NCBI GenBank assembly: GCA_022749755.1
Contig: CM040443.1
Span: 4,999,191-5,063,190 of the forward strand
Length of the DNA: 64,000 nt
Direction: 5' to 3'
From: Azadirachta indica
Lineage: Eukaryota; Streptophyta; Magnoliopsida; Sapindales; Meliaceae
Shown here: positions 50,283 through 63,650 of the stretch, piece after piece
Layout: each line of letters starts with the position of its first letter
Position numbering within the stretch: position 1 is the first letter of the stretch
Notes under the pieces: generated by a model
Told to the model about the DNA's origin: nothing
The model's input: the letters and a program-made list of their open reading frames with translations, nothing else
Database searches by the model: none
Program-made: the position numbers and the translations under genes

Positions 50283-51250
50283 AATTTTTTTTCCAATATT
50301 GATTTGGTGATGTAGAAGTCCCAACTCACTATTACGATTTGGATAAGATTATCGAAGTATGCTTTAAACTTATATAGAATATATGAACTTAATTAATACT
50401 TTTGAATTACAATCTAATTATTAACCTATTAATAAGAGTTCGTTCCATACGATACACTACATGAATTTATAATACAATCATAGCAAATGAACAGAAGATA
50501 GTGATAGTGATTTTCAACCTAATTCGCAAAACTATTATTATTTTTTTTAAATATTATATTTTAATTTATTGATATATATATATATATATCATAATTTTAC
50601 TGAGTTTTTGATATGATAGTTATAAACTTCTAAGCATATATATTATGATATTCTCTTTGAGATGAAGGAAAATTTATTCATATTTTAATATAGTAAAAAA
50701 ATTCTATAATATTACGGAAGGAGTGTGTCGTTTTAACTATCTAATCAAAGGTCAGATGTCACAAAATTATCTAATTTAAAATTAATATTTTTGATTGAAA
50801 TTGCATTATTGTAATAATAATATGTCCATAAATGTTATATATAATTTTCTATATTTTTTCCAATATTGATTTGGTGATGTAAAATTTCCAACTCACTATC
50901 ATGATTTGGATAAGATTATCTATTATGCTTTCAAGTTATATAAAAAAAAAATATATGAACTTAATTAATACTCTTAATTTACAATCTAATTATTTACCTA
51001 TTAATAAGAGTTCGATATATATAATACACTACAAGTACTCATAATACAATCGTGGCAAATGAAGGAATATGAGATTTTCAACCTAATTTCTCAAAATTAT
51101 CTACTTTTTTTTAATATTATGGTATGTACATAAGAATCTTATTAAAGTTTAAATATATATTATACTTCAAACTTTTCAATATATAAATTATGATATTTAC
51201 TCTCAAATTGAAAGAAAATTTACTCACATTCTAAATATAGTAGTATTATT
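50283..51250. repeat. Two-unit direct repeat downstream of DELLA
   Basis: Unit 1 begins about 50288 and unit 2 about 50858. Both start TTTTCCAATATTGATTTGGTGATGT-like and keep the same order of blocks: CCAACTCACTAT, GATTTGGATAAGATTATC, GAACTTAATTAATAC, TACAATCTAATTATT, CTATTAATAAGAGTTCG, ACAATC, GATTTTCAACCTAATT. The offset is about 570 bp. No coding sequence and no inverted ends were seen. Confidence 0.75.
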
Positions 51251-54200
51251 ATAATAATACTATGTTGAGAAATGTTATATAAATTGAGATTTGAAATTTA
51301 TATTTTAATTTATAAATAGTAGCATTAATTGGTGATTGAATTTATTGATTAATTCTACCATGAATTAATTACATGAATTTTCATGTGAATATTAAAGAAT
51401 CCTCCTTTATTATGTCGCACGAAAGGCATATAATAAAGTGTTTTTTAAAAAGAGTTTGCTTCTCTTAATTAATAATTATGCGAGCTGCTTGCTTTGCTTG
51501 CTTAATTATTATTATTATTATGATAGTTATTTCACTTTCTCGAAAAGTTCTGCCCTTTCTTCATTGATCTTTTTATTATAAAACCCTTTTTCCCATTACT
51601 TTACTTTGCTTTTTTCTTTATTTTTTTTAATTTTATTTTATTTTCTGGACAGAAAATGTATCTGTACTTAATGATAACATTAATTTCTTGATGGGTTTAG
51701 TCTCCTCTGCTTTAATTATTTTCTTCCACATTTTTCCCAGCATTCATCAAAAGAATGTTTTCTATCAGTAACCGAAACGTTTTCAAACAGTCAAAATCAT
51801 TTTCTTTGTTTTCTCTCTGTTTATAATTACTTTCCAATAAATAAAGGAATATTTTAATTACGTATTCAATTTCTTCCACTTCACTTTAAATAATAATATA
51901 ATGGTAGCCATTATTTTATAGGTCAAAGTAATTTTAATATAATATGCGAGTTAAAAATATTGTGTTTAAATTATGTATTCTTTGAATTTACGTTCACTTT
52001 CCATTGTCTTCTATATAAATAGAATAATTCTTTTGTTTTTTTTTATTTATATTTTACCTAAATAGAATTATTCTTGATTTCACTACTAATATCAGGACTT
52101 ACGTTAGTATTGATACTTATATTTATTTTTGAAAGCACAACAATTATTTAGTAGCATATATTCACCATTATTTTTGTACTTATTTATACTTAATAATTTT
52201 ATTTTATAAGAAATATAAATTGAAATTATACATAAGAAACTAGAATTATATCTCAAATTTTTGAAAGTGATTTCATTAACAAAATTATATTAATCTTACC
52301 CACTTTAATCTTTTTCTTAAGTATCATTCTCACATGTGGATCTCATTATAATTTTAAAGAAAATTATAAATCATAAGTGGGCATTCCAACTAATAATTAT
52401 GCCAAATCCTCCTACCCAATAATCTTGTTAAGCAGAGACAAATAAAAAATCAAAATAAATAAAAGCAAAAATTAACAAGAAGAATAAGTTGGTTCAGGAT
52501 TTGTCCACAAAGAAGGAAGCATTAAATAATTGCAGATAGACCAGTAGATGAAACAATGAATGAATGAATGAAGAAATGAAATGAAATGAAATGAAGAACA
52601 AATCAAATCTCTTGCACTTTCTCATTTTAGTCTCTACTCATTGGACCAACCTACCATTCTTTTTCTTTTTTCTAAAAATTAATCAACATACATATTTAAT
52701 ATTTATATTAAATATATATTCTTTTGTTTGTCTAATTTTATTGTATTTTTCTTTATGGTATTATTTATTTTATTGGTTATGCACAGCAAGGCCATGAAAA
52801 TAAATTAATATTCTTTATTTTCAAGTTGCTTGCCAACTTGCATGGGAAGATAGGAATTCTGAGCTGACCCCCACTTCTTTAATATTCACATCATATCCCA
52901 TTTTTATACCTTACAATTTCATTCCTTTTTTCGTACTTTATTCTATTGGGATTTCTAAAAGATATGAGATTTTGTTTTTCTTTTCTTGTTTCTATATAAA
53001 AAAGAACTTTTCTATTAATAAAAATAAGTACCAATATAATTCAAAGATATATGGTAAAGTCTTTATTAAACATTATGGAAATTTACATTTAATCAAATGT
53101 TAAGGACGAATAAAAATAATATGATTCATTCCGTTTCTATATAGACTTTATTTTACGTTGTTGGTAAAAGCAAAATAGTAAAGTTTTGAATTTTTTAAAT
53201 TATGTAGGTGTATTTTTTAATTAAAAATAGTTGTGTGAAAATTTTAAAAAGGAATTCGTGAAAGTGAAAGGTGGGTACCTGAAAATTAAAATAAATATCT
53301 TTTTCTAAGTATAATAAAAAAAAGTTTCAATATTTGATATTATTTTATTTGTAGTGTGTCCTAAATGTGTTTGTGGTCCTTAATCTTGCATTATTAGTGT
53401 ACAAGGAAGCCAAGTCAAAGGAAGATTGTTCATGATTATTATAGGTCAAGAAAGTGACATTCATGTAAACAATTACAATGGACCACAATTAAAATTAATT
53501 AATTAATCTCTTATAATCAAAGCATCAAAATAGGATTATAACCAGGAAGGTTGTGACTTTATAAATGAATTGTTATAATTTATATATTTTAAAATATAAT
53601 TTAACAGTCGATTTAAAATGAAAATGGTTAGTGAATTGAATCAAAAGTTCTCACTTTCCATTCATTTGTTACTATTCTAATTATAAAATAGTTGTATGAT
53701 AATATGATTCTAAAAATAAATATAATTAAAAGCAAAGTTTCGTACATACGTATGTATGATTTATCTTTTCTTATAATTTTTAACTTATAAAATATATAAT
53801 AAAAAAGTAAAGAATGTAAAGGAAGAGTTAAAAAATATTAATACGTATGACTCTTGTATTTTATAATAATAAAATATAAACAAATAAAAGTAAAAAAAAA
53901 TAAAAGGGAAGAAAAAGTACAATGGAATGAGTGTGACCCATTAGTGATATGTGATCCATTAAAATAAAAGAAAATAAAAATATTGGGGATTTGAAAAAAA
54001 TGGGTAGTCGTTTCTTGCCTTCCATGTTTTGAAACTTTGGTGGGAGATACTGTTTTCAGTTTTAGCTGAAAATGGATGAGGCAAGAGAGTCCAAATTGGG
54101 AGAGTTGACAAGCCCTGTTTCAGAAGGGTAGGGTACCCTAGAAATAGGGGGCGCTGTAAATCTTAACAGTGAAAGAAATGAATGGGGTAAGTAGAATTTC

Positions 54201-55658
54201 ATAGGGTAGTCATTGTTGAAAAGTCAGAAATCAAATCAGAATATCAATCGTGATTTTTCTACAGTTTCTGTTGTCGGTTGCCTCAAATATTCACTTGAAG
54301 ATTCTCCGGATTTTGTCTACCACGTTGAAAATGATTTTAGAATTTTTATTTATTTATTTTTTATTATATAAAATTTATTTTAATTATTTATAAGGATATG
54401 ATAAATAAAATTAATAATTTTCAAATATTTATAATTAAATATGATAAATAAAAAAATAATTATATCATTTAAAATTATTCATATTTTAAATTTATTTATA
54501 TTTTAAAAAATTCAAACTTACAGATTAAAAAACAAATAGGCCAGCGTGCGTGATGCTTAATGAAAGATTGGACGTTCATTTCCCTGTGGCTTTTAATCCA
54601 AACTAAAGTCTAATAAAAGTTAATTGTATTCTTAAACACTAAGAGACCACGAAGAAAGTATATTAGAGGCCCAATTTAAGGCCCATTAACAATAATTATG
54701 GGGCGGTTTAGTGAAGATATTAAAATAGGTTGAGTGTTTTATTTTTTAAAAATTATGAATAGGTGACATCTCACCTACGAAATAACAAATTCATATTTCT
54801 TATTATTATTCGAACTTACGATAGTTTAAAAGTATCAAATATATTCCAAACTACTTGATAAGTAAACGAGTCTATTTCTATATTTTAAACACGTATATTT
54901 CAATGAAAATTTTTTATTATAAAAATTTTCATAATCTAATTAATTATTCATCATAATTAATATGATAATAAAATAACATCAATTTAAAAAAAACTTATAA
55001 TTATTTCTACTTAAAATTTAGAATTAAGTCCTTTTTTGAAAAAAATAAATTTTAAAAAAAATTATTTATAGAAAAACAAATAAAAAATAAGATAATTGAG
55101 GAAAAATTATTGAATTAGATTTCTTTTTTTTGTTCTCATAGATTCTTTTGTTTCTAAATTTTCAATTAATTTTTATTATTTTAAAAAGTTTTAGATGTGA
55201 TGAATATTTTTATGAGTGTATATAAAATACTCCGACACGTTATAGATACATTTGGTTGAGCATTATTTTGCCATTTATTAGGGGGTGTTAAGTTAAAAAA
55301 AAGGAATAAAATTTTTAAATTTTATTAATGAATATATAAGTAAAAAAAATGTTTAAAATATATTTTAAGATACAAATAAACTCACTTTTTTTAATATCAC
55401 AAATTTAGTTTGAGATCAATGGATGCAAAGGAGAAAAACAAAATAGTCTGAAATAATTCATTTTCAGCCAAGATTAACATTACTGTAATTTCAATTTCCA
55501 AAAAGGAGGAAAGAAAATTGATCATTGATGTCAGATGTCACATGAAGTTTGTTTGTATCACTGCTTTTTGTTCTTCAAAATTATTGATGATCACATATTC
55601 ATTTTAATTTGTATTTTTCTTCAATTATTTGTCCACTTGTTAATCTATCAACAAATAT

Positions 55659-55691
<33 letters not shown>

Positions 55692-56190
55692 AAATATATT
55701 CCCCACTGCGCACATAATGAAAAAGATAACTTACAAAATTTGAATATATAAATTTTATGTTCCAATCAGTGTATTAATTAATATTTTATTTATATAATCA
55801 ACTATCACAATAATATTAATATAAAAAAATAAACTTGTTAAAATTGATAAATCAATGTGGTTATATTACATTAATTTTTATTATTATAATTTTTTATAAT
55901 TTTTTTATGTATGTATATATATATATATACATTGTTTTATCGTAAATAACATGATACATATATATGAATAACTACTTCGTTATAATTTGTGAACTTTATT
56001 TAATCATAGTTAATTTTTTGTTATATAGAATCATATTTTGTTAACTTTATAAATATATATATTATATCATAAAATCTTTGTGTGTGTGTATCGATCATTT
56101 AAGATCTCTAAATTTTTGTTATATAGAATTCTTAAATTTTGTATTATATTTTAAAAATTTAAAATATATATGTGAAGGACATGCATCGAC
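51251..56190. other. AT-rich spacer between DELLA and the MLP cluster
   Basis: No gene is recognisable. A short less AT-rich patch lies at about 54000-54310, with TGGGAGATACTGTTTTCAG and GGTAGGGTACCCTAGAAAT (the palindrome GGGTACCC). TA microsatellites occur near 55670-55692 and 55913-55930. A GAAATGAAATGAAATGAA short array is near 52573-52592. Confidence 0.5.
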
Positions 56191-56197
56191 AAACTTC

Positions 56198-56206
56198 TAT
56201 ATAAAT
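56198..56206 (+). promoter_or_regulatory. TATA box of MLP copy A
   Basis: TATATAAAT lies 95 bases before the start codon at 56293. The equivalent place before copy B reads TATGTAAAG (58475-58483), and before copy C TATATAAATA (61061-61070). Confidence 0.6.
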
Positions 56207-56292
56207 GGTGAAGGCCTTTGCTGTTCTTGGACAGTGCTTATGCTTCTTCTTCTTCTTCTCTTGTGATATTAGTTTATTTAGGGTTTATAAGA

Positions 56293-56883
56293 ATGTCTGT
56301 AGCTGGTAAGATGGAGACAGTAGTAGAAGTGAAGTCCCTAGCAGCTAAGTTTCATGAAGTGTTCAGCTGCAAGCCACACATCGTTGCCAGTATGAGTCCT
56401 CAAAGTATTCAGGGTTGTGATTTACTTGAAGGTCAATGGGGAAACCCTGGCTGTATCATCTGCTGGAGATATTCCATGGTAATTATATATTCTAAATCTT
56501 CTCAACATATCATATATTCAGATATCTCAAATTTATATCATCTCATATCATATTACTAAAGTATAAATAGTTACTTTATCTCGTGGGAATGAAAACAGAT
56601 GGGGTTCATCAATTTGCGAAGGAAAAAATGGAGATCATAGACAATGAAAAGTATATAATAAATTACAAAGTGATAGAAGGAAACCTACTGGAGAAGTACA
56701 AGAGCTTCTGTTCAACAGTGAAAGTCACTCCAAAAGAAAATGGCAGCTGCAGCTTGGTGCATTGGACTTTTGAATGTGAGAAGCTGAATAAAGATGTTCC
56801 TGATTGATCTCTTAGGAAAACTTCAAATGGTAATCGGTGTTGCCAAAGATATTGATGCTTTCTTCCTTTCCCAGAAGGCATAG
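56293..56883 (+). pseudogene. MLP-like (Bet v 1 superfamily) gene, copy A, probably a pseudogene
   Basis: Exon 1 (56293-56478) encodes MSVAGKMETVVEVKSLAAKF and on to GNPGCIICWRYS; exon 2 (from 56599) encodes VHQFAKEKMEIIDNEKYIIN, YKSFCSTVKVTPKENGSCSL and VHWTFECEKLNKDVPD. Compared with copy B, exon 1 is one base shorter just before the donor, so the two exons no longer join in frame. In exon 2 a TGA follows VPD, and there are four extra bases there, so the last 20 residues are also out of frame. The rest is highly similar to copy B. A different donor could rescue the first fault but not the stop. An upstream in-frame Met at 56218 lies before the TATA-proximal leader block and is not a credible start. 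Confidence 0.75.
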
Positions 56884-58566
56884 CCCTAGATGATCTTCTT
56901 CTGTTCTGAGTACTTGTTTAGCAAAGGAATTATGTACTGTTTGTTATTATGAATAAAATGAATCTTTTGAATTTTCAATTTCATTTGAGAAGTTTAACAT
57001 CTGTGAATCAGTGACTTAAAACATACCACAAACTCTTAAAACAAACTTACTTTTACGAATCAATGGAACAATTAATGTTATATATCAAATAAAATACATG
57101 GGATACACATATATTTATATGGCGATGCACGTCAGTTTATATTAGAGTTTAATTTGCATTCTAAAACATTATTGAAACATTTAATATTACATACATATTC
57201 TAAAATTTTAAATGTGATTTTTCCTTTTTTTTTTCTCCACTCTATTTTGCCTCTCCATGTACTTTTCTTTATCAGTTTTGGTTTCATTGTTTTATGCTAT
57301 GTATCCAGAGAAAAATGGAAGATTCATGACGAGTTAATTTGTACATACATGATTAGAATGTATATGTTATGAATGATTGTACTCTATAGATGGTTTTGAA
57401 AGTTACAAATCTTTTGAAAACATCAGCAAGGATTTGAATAGATGTTGATGGAGAAGGGTTTAAATCTCTCCAAATTAAGAAACATTTAAAAAAGAAATCC
57501 TTTCAAGAAAGAGTAAAAATTATTTGTTTTAACATAAAAATTGGAACAGTGTGACAACTGAATTCATGTATAAATTACTTCTAATAAAACTTAAAAATAT
57601 TAAATTCTAAATTTCTTCCATTAAACAATAAGATTTAATGTAAGCACTTGATTCTTATCTTTATTATTTTTGCGATTACAAATTTGTTGCGACAATAAAA
57701 TTCTATTGACTTTTATTTTTGGTATGTCTATAATATTTAGAAAAATATCACATCGATCCTCTTTAAAAAAATCATATACTCTTTAAAATTTGGAATGATA
57801 GATATTAATTTTTAAAATTTGACAAAATAGATAAATATTTTTTTGAATGTAAGTAATTTCATTAGTAAATTTTACTGTCTTTAAAGTAAATAACTTTTTT
57901 GCCCCCAATAATTTAAATACCTAAAATAATGATATTGACCCTTTTACTAATACAATGATATTCACCAACGTCTACACCTAAGTTTTCTTTACAAGATCAT
58001 ATTTGTGCAGGGATGGAAAAATTCCAGAGGGTGCATCTGCTGTCTCAACAATATCAGTGTATATTGCATATTTTTTAAACAAAAACAAATTAAATTTTGA
58101 TCATTTATTAAAATATTAATATATATAAAATTTGGTTGGCTGATAACTTAAGTTTGTTCCAAGGAGGATAACAATATTTGATTTATTTATTTTATGGTTA
58201 ATTCTTCTGGTGTACAATTAATATTAGGCTGCAGTCTCATCGAGAAAGAGGTTAGAATAATCTCATACCCGGACATATATAATTCCCCTATTATTTGGAC
58301 ATTTTGTATAAATCTGAACTCCATGGAGGTTGGCATGTATATCATATCAGGACTCGCAGCAACCTATCATTTCTGTAATTCACGATGGCAATTTCAGCTG
58401 ATTGACAAAAATTTTAATGCATAATAATTTTTTTTAATTATATTTTAAAAATTTAAAATACATCCGCAAACTTCTATGTAAAGGGTGAAGGCCATTGCTG
58501 TTCTTGGACACTGCTTCTTCTTCTTCTTCTTTTGTGTTGTTAGTTTATTAGTTAGGGTTTATAAAA

Positions 58567-59142
58567 ATGTCTCTAGCTGGTAAGGTGGAGGCAGTAGTAA
58601 AAGTGAAGTCTCCAGCAGGTAAGTTTCATGAAGTGTTTAGCTGCAAGCCGCGCATTATTCCCAGTATGAGCCCTCAGAATATTCAGGGTTGTGATTTACT
58701 TGAAGATCAATTGGGAAACCCTGGCTGTATCATCTGCTGGATATACTTCCATGGTAATTATTCTAAATCTTCTCAACATTATTCAGATATCTCTAATTTA
58801 TATCATCTCATATCATATAACTAAAATATAACTAATTAATTATTGTGGGAGTGAAATTAAACAGATGTTCATCAATTTTCGAAGGAGAAAATGGAGATCA
58901 TAGACAACGAAAACTATATAACAAATTATAAAGCGATAGAAGGAGACCTATTGGAGAAGTACAAGAGCTTCTGTGCAACAGTGAAAGTCACTGCAAAAGA
59001 AGATGGCAGCTGTAGCTTGGTGCATTGGACTTTTGAATATGAGAAGCTGAATAAAGATGTTCCTGATCCCTCAGAAAAACTTCAAATGGCAATCGATGCT
59101 GCCAAAGATATTGATGCTTCCCTCCTTGCCCAGAAGGCATAG
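58567..59142 (+). CDS. MLP-like (major latex protein, Bet v 1/START superfamily) protein, copy B, intact
   Basis: Bet v 1-type proteins are small cytosolic proteins with a hydrophobic pocket; MLPs bind diverse ligands and their roles vary. Two exons, 58567-58753 and 58865-59142, give 154 residues, the family's usual size with one intron in the usual place. Residues 1-62 start MSLAGKVEAVVKVKSPAGKF and include HEVFSCKP, IIPSMSPQNIQGCDLLEDQL and the glycine loop LGNPG (49-53), weaker than the common GxxGxxG form. The second exon has EKMEIIDNENYITNYKAIEG, YKSFCATVKV, LVHWTFEYEKLNKDVPDPS and ends IDASLLAQKA. Cysteines are unusually common around 42-57. It is the only one of the three copies with an unbroken frame, but its TATA position is altered (TATGTAAA), so expression is open. 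Confidence 0.88.
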
Positions 59143-61165
59143 CGCGCCGTACGTAAAGACTTCTTCTGTTTGAATTTCTTGTTTAACAAAGGAATTATTT
59201 ACTGTTTGTTGTTTTCTGCTTCTTTTATTTTTTAATAAAACTTCAGTAAGAGGCCAATTTATTGATAAAACAAACAGTACACAGGAATTATTTACTACTG
59301 TTTGTTGTTATGAATGTATCTTTTGAATTTTCAATCTCATTCTAATTTAGTGAATCAGTAACTTAATTAAAATATACGCAAATTCGGAAACTTATTTTTA
59401 CGAATTAATGGAACAGTGTTGTATATCAAATAAAATATATGTGATATATGATGATAACACGTTATATTGCCACATCAGTTTATATTAGAGAGTTTAATTT
59501 GCATTCTAAACATTATTGAAACATTACATACGTAATCTAAATTTTTAAATGTGATTTTACCTTTTTTTTAACCCTATTCAGCCGTTCCATGTGCTTTTCT
59601 CTTTATCATTTTTGATTTCATGTCTCATGCTGTACTTCCAGTGAAAAATGGAAGCTTGAAGAGTTTGTACATTACATGATTAGAATATGTTATGCATGAT
59701 TGTAGTCTATAAATGGTTTTGGAACAAAACTTTTGAAAACATTAGCAGAAATTTCACTAGATATCTTCCTGATAGCATTATCGGTGATGAACATTTTTCT
59801 CTCTTATGTATATATATTGAGGGAGAAGGGTTTAAATCTCTGCAAATTAAGAAAAGATATCTTACCAAGAAAGAGAGAAAAAAATTTGTTTCAACATAAA
59901 AATTTGAAGAGTGTCAGTATCACAACTGAATTAATGTACAAGTTAGTTCTAATAAAACTTAAAATTATTGGTCTTTGAATTTCTTCCATTAAACAGTAAA
60001 ATTTAAGGTAACCATTTGATTTTTATCTTTATTATTTTTGCGACCAACAATTTATTCAGACAATAAAATTGCATTGATTTTTATTTTAGGTATATCTCTA
60101 ATGTTTAAAGAAATTTCATATCCATCTTTTTTAAAAAGATCACATATTTTTTAGAATTTGAAATGATAGATATTAATTTTTAAAATTTGATAAAATAGAC
60201 AGATATCCTTTTAAATATCCTTTTAAACGTAAGTTCTCTTAATAAATTTTGATATAGAATGTAAATTCCCTTAATAAATTTTGTTATCTTTATACTAAAT
60301 AACTTGTTTTGTCCCTAATTATTTAAAGATCTAAAATAATAATATTGACCCTTTTAGTAATACAATGACATTCACCAATTTCTACACCTAAGTTTTCTTT
60401 ACAAGATCAAATTCGTGCAGGGATGCCAAAATTTCAGAGAGCGCAATATCTGCTGTTTCAACATCAGTGCATATTGCATATTTTTAAACGAAAACAAATT
60501 CAGTTTTGATATATCATTTATTAAAATATTAATATATAATACTTGGTTGGCTGATAACTTAAGTTTGTTCCAAGAAGGATAATAATATTTGATTTATTTA
60601 TTTTACGGATAATTCTTGTGGCGTACAATTAATATTAGGCTGCAGTCTCATCGAGAAAGAGGTACGAATACCATATCAGTGCATAATTTCCCTTATATTT
60701 GGACATTTTTTATAATTCTGAACTCCATGGAGGTTGGCATATATATCGCATCAGGACTGGGAGCAACCTAATCAAATCAATTCTGTAATTCACGATAGCA
60801 ATTTCAGGTAAATTAATATAAATTTTAATATATATTTAAATTATCAATCGATTTAAAAGTTTTTAACTGGAAGATAAGGGTTTCATACATTTGGGTTAAA
60901 ATTTTCAAAATTTTTCGATTTTATTTAATGTGTTTTCTGTGGACTCAAATAATTATTGTTAATTTTTGGCGTTTGCAAAGTATTTTGAATACAAGATTGT
61001 GAGATTAAATGTACTTAATTTGACACCTTGTTGATCAAGTTTTAAAACGTATGGACTTTCTATATAAATAGACGAGAATGATACTTGCCTTCTGCAACAC
61101 AATATCTTCTCTTGAATGCTCGTTGGTTTTGAATTTCATTAGGGTTCGCAAATAAACGAAAAAGA

Positions 61166-61335
61166 ATGTCTCTGGTTGGCAAGTTGAAGACTGTACGTAG
61201 TACAAGTGAAGGCTCCAGCTGCTAAGTTTTAAAAATTATTCGGCTGCAAGTATTCAGGGAGTGTCGATTTGATTGAAGGCGAATGGGTAAATTAAAAGCA
61301 GGCTGTATACTTTGATAGCTCCAGATACTTCCATG
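61166..61335 (+). pseudogene. MLP copy C, first-exon remnant
   Basis: It starts ATGTCTCTGGTTGGCAAG, close to copies A and B, but frameshifts follow at once (ACTGTACGTAGTACAAGTG) and stops interrupt AAGTTTTAAAAATTATTCGG. A segment corresponding to about ten residues in the middle is missing. The end TCCAGATACTTCCATGGTAAG keeps the old donor. A good TATA box (61061-61070) is still present. Confidence 0.85.
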
Positions 61336-61339
61336 GTAA

Positions 61340-63419
61340 GCTAGCCCATATTCATTCATATTCATTCAATTGATCTTCCTCTTTCTTCACAGGCTAAGTA
61401 ATAGTAAGGTTTGGAGAAGCTCTTCCCATCCGAGCTTTGCAAAATTTTATAAATTTATGGAAAAATATTTTAATTTAAACTTAGAAAATAAATTTTGTTT
61501 AATACTTAATCTCCCTCAATTTTGAAAAACAAATATTTCCCTCTTTAATTTCTAATTTCACTTTTATATGTGCTTAATATAACAGAATCTCTTTCTGGAA
61601 TTTTGGTGTGAAGGGGAATCAATTATTTAACCTGCTACGTATTTTTCTAACAGCAGACAAGACCAATTAAATCATCTGCTATTGAAAATTATTATAATTT
61701 TTCAAACTATAATTAAAGGTCCACGTTTGTCTTCGGGCAATATTCTTAATTTGTCATATATCACTCTACCCAATTATATTATTAATTTCCTAAGATTTCG
61801 AAGCACCATTGATAACATAGGTTAACCTCGGACTGCAAGTTACGTTTTGGCCATCCAAAATTTGGTCTCTATCTTCCTCTTGGAGGAAACACCGTACATT
61901 TTTTTCCCTCTCCACATAATTGACACTTTAGCTAACTACTGTTCATCTTTGTCAACTAATTAAAGTTGTAAAACCACATCTTATCATATTCTTCTATTTA
62001 AGTTGTCTAAAGTAGATTAGTAAAGGAGAAATACATGGATTAATAATTTAAAATATAATTGAGATTGAGATACTGTGATTTTAAGCTATAACTACTATGA
62101 GACGAAAGTTTTGAATATTAAATATTAGTAAGAAAAATTAATGAGTCTCACAAAGAGTAATTAGTGTTAGCAAATATTTTTTTTCCATTTTATTTTCAAA
62201 ATTAAGTGGAAGCTAACAATATTAAGTGTTCGTTTGGTTTGATTTTTTCATTGATTAAAAAGACTTTTTTAATGATAAAAACTCTTTTTAAATTTTTTAA
62301 AGTTATTTGGTTGACAATAGAAAAAGATTTTTGAAAATTAAAAAAATAGCTTTTCTTCTATTAGAAGAAATCTAAAATTTGAATTTTTGACAATAAAAGT
62401 TCTCTAATTTTTTTAAAAGGTAAAATTGTCTAAAATACTCTTACTTTATTTTAAAAATTTTACGTTATTTCTTTAAAATAAAATATTAAAAATTTATTTA
62501 TTAAAGTAATTACTTAAATTTTGCTTAAAAATTATTTGTGATAATTAAACAATTAATAAATTTTTGTTAAAAATTCTACTCAGAAAAGATTTATAGGTAA
62601 AAACTCTACTTTATAAAGCTCTATTTGAAAAATTATATCAAACGGACTTTAAGTATCCCTTTAGCAACTTCACTTAATGCTATTGAGTTTTATATTTACT
62701 TGATTGTTCTGGATGAAAGGATGAAAAAGTTGGTGTTGTCCCTTTATATATGGGCAAAATTATAGAATTTATGGTCTGTATTTAGTAACTAATATAATAT
62801 ATTAGGATATACTGAAGCAATTGATTAGCAGTTCTAGTATTATAAATGTACGTATATTGTATGGGTTTGTATTTTTTTGTACGAGTTCAAGTTTAGTCCG
62901 AATCTGACCCAAACTCAAAGTATATATTTGGGAAGTTAAGAAAAACTCGTAATCATTTTTTTTTTCATATATCTTACTGAAATTTGGCTACTCTCTCTTT
63001 GGTGGTTTTTCCTTTAAAATTTTAGAGATTTTCTATGTAAATCTTGTTTTCTTTTTGATTGTTTTGTTTTCTGTTTACTTTGGTTACTTGATTTTCGAAA
63101 CAAAAACTTTGAGGAAAATTAAGAATATTGTTGAGTTGTCCCACTTGTATTAGTAACTAAGATAATTGACTTAACAATATACTAATCTTTAATTTGGGTT
63201 GGATGACGAGTTCTAAATTCCTGTATTTGTTAATAATGATACTCAAGTTCTAACTAATCTCAATACTATAAAAATTAAAGTAAATCAAATAATTAATGAT
63301 TGTGCTCAAGTTTTGACTACTATAAACAACATATATTATATGGCAATTTTAAAATCTTCCTTGAACTGATTAAATGTTCTTGTGGGAACAAACCTTGCAT
63401 GCACGTCCTTTAATTACAA
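61340..63419. other. Enlarged former intron of MLP copy C
   Basis: This space corresponds to a roughly 110-bp intron in the sister copies. It holds copy d of the MITE family (62226-62652) and about 1.6 kb of other AT-rich sequence for which I see no coding origin. Confidence 0.55.
62226..62652 (+). mobile_element. MITE-like element, copy d, inside the broken MLP copy C
   Basis: The best preserved copy of the family. The left end reads TTCGTTTGGTTTGATTTTTT and the right end AAATTATATCAAACGGACTT, inverted to each other (CGTTTGGTTTGAT against ATATCAAACGGA). TTAAGT lies at both borders and may be the target duplication. No coding sequence. Confidence 0.7.
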
Positions 63420-63650
63420 GCTGATGGATGTGAGATTATGAAAACTTTATAACCAATTTTAAAGTGATTGAAGGAAGTTTATTAATTAATGAAGCATCAC
63501 GAGAGCTTCTGTTCAATTGCTACTGCATTGGATTTTGGGATATAACAATTAGCTGAATGAGGATGTTGCCGATGATTCCTGATCCCATCGGCAAACTTCA
63601 AATGTTAACTCATGTTTTCAGAGATATTGATCGCAACCATTGATGCATCA
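63420..63650 (+). pseudogene. MLP copy C, second-exon remnant
   Basis: The order of motifs of exon 2 is still readable on the plus strand: AATTTTAAAGTGATTGAAGG (FKVIEG), GAGAGCTTCTGTTCAA, GCATTGGATTTTGGGA (HWTF-like), AGCTGAATGAGGATGTTGCC (LNEDV), CCTGATCCCATCGGCAAACT, CTTCAAATG and GAGATATTGAT. Several indels and stops break it. About 2.1 kb separates it from the first-exon remnant, against about 110 bp in copies A and B. Confidence 0.85.

Larger units (their letters stand above)
56190..60800 (+). repeat. Tandem duplication of about 2.3 kb carrying MLP copies A and B
   Basis: Unit 1 runs from about 56190 to 58465 and unit 2 from about 58466 to 60800. Both start at a promoter block (AAACTTCTAT..AA.GGTGAAGGCC, then TTGCTGTTCTTGGACA) and contain an MLP copy. 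Downstream, both have the same non-coding order: TTAGAGTTTAATTTGCATTCTAAA-like, TTTTATCTTTATTATTTTTGCGA-like, CACCTAAGTTTTCTTTACAAGATCA-like, TTGGTTGGCTGATAACTTAA, AACTCCATGGAGGTTGGCAT. So coding and spacer were copied together. Confidence 0.88.

Noticed and set aside
56218..56292. Upstream in-frame Met for MLP copy A
   Set aside because: It would add a Ser/Leu run translated from the CTT-rich leader; copies B and C and the family all start at the MS(V/L) codon.
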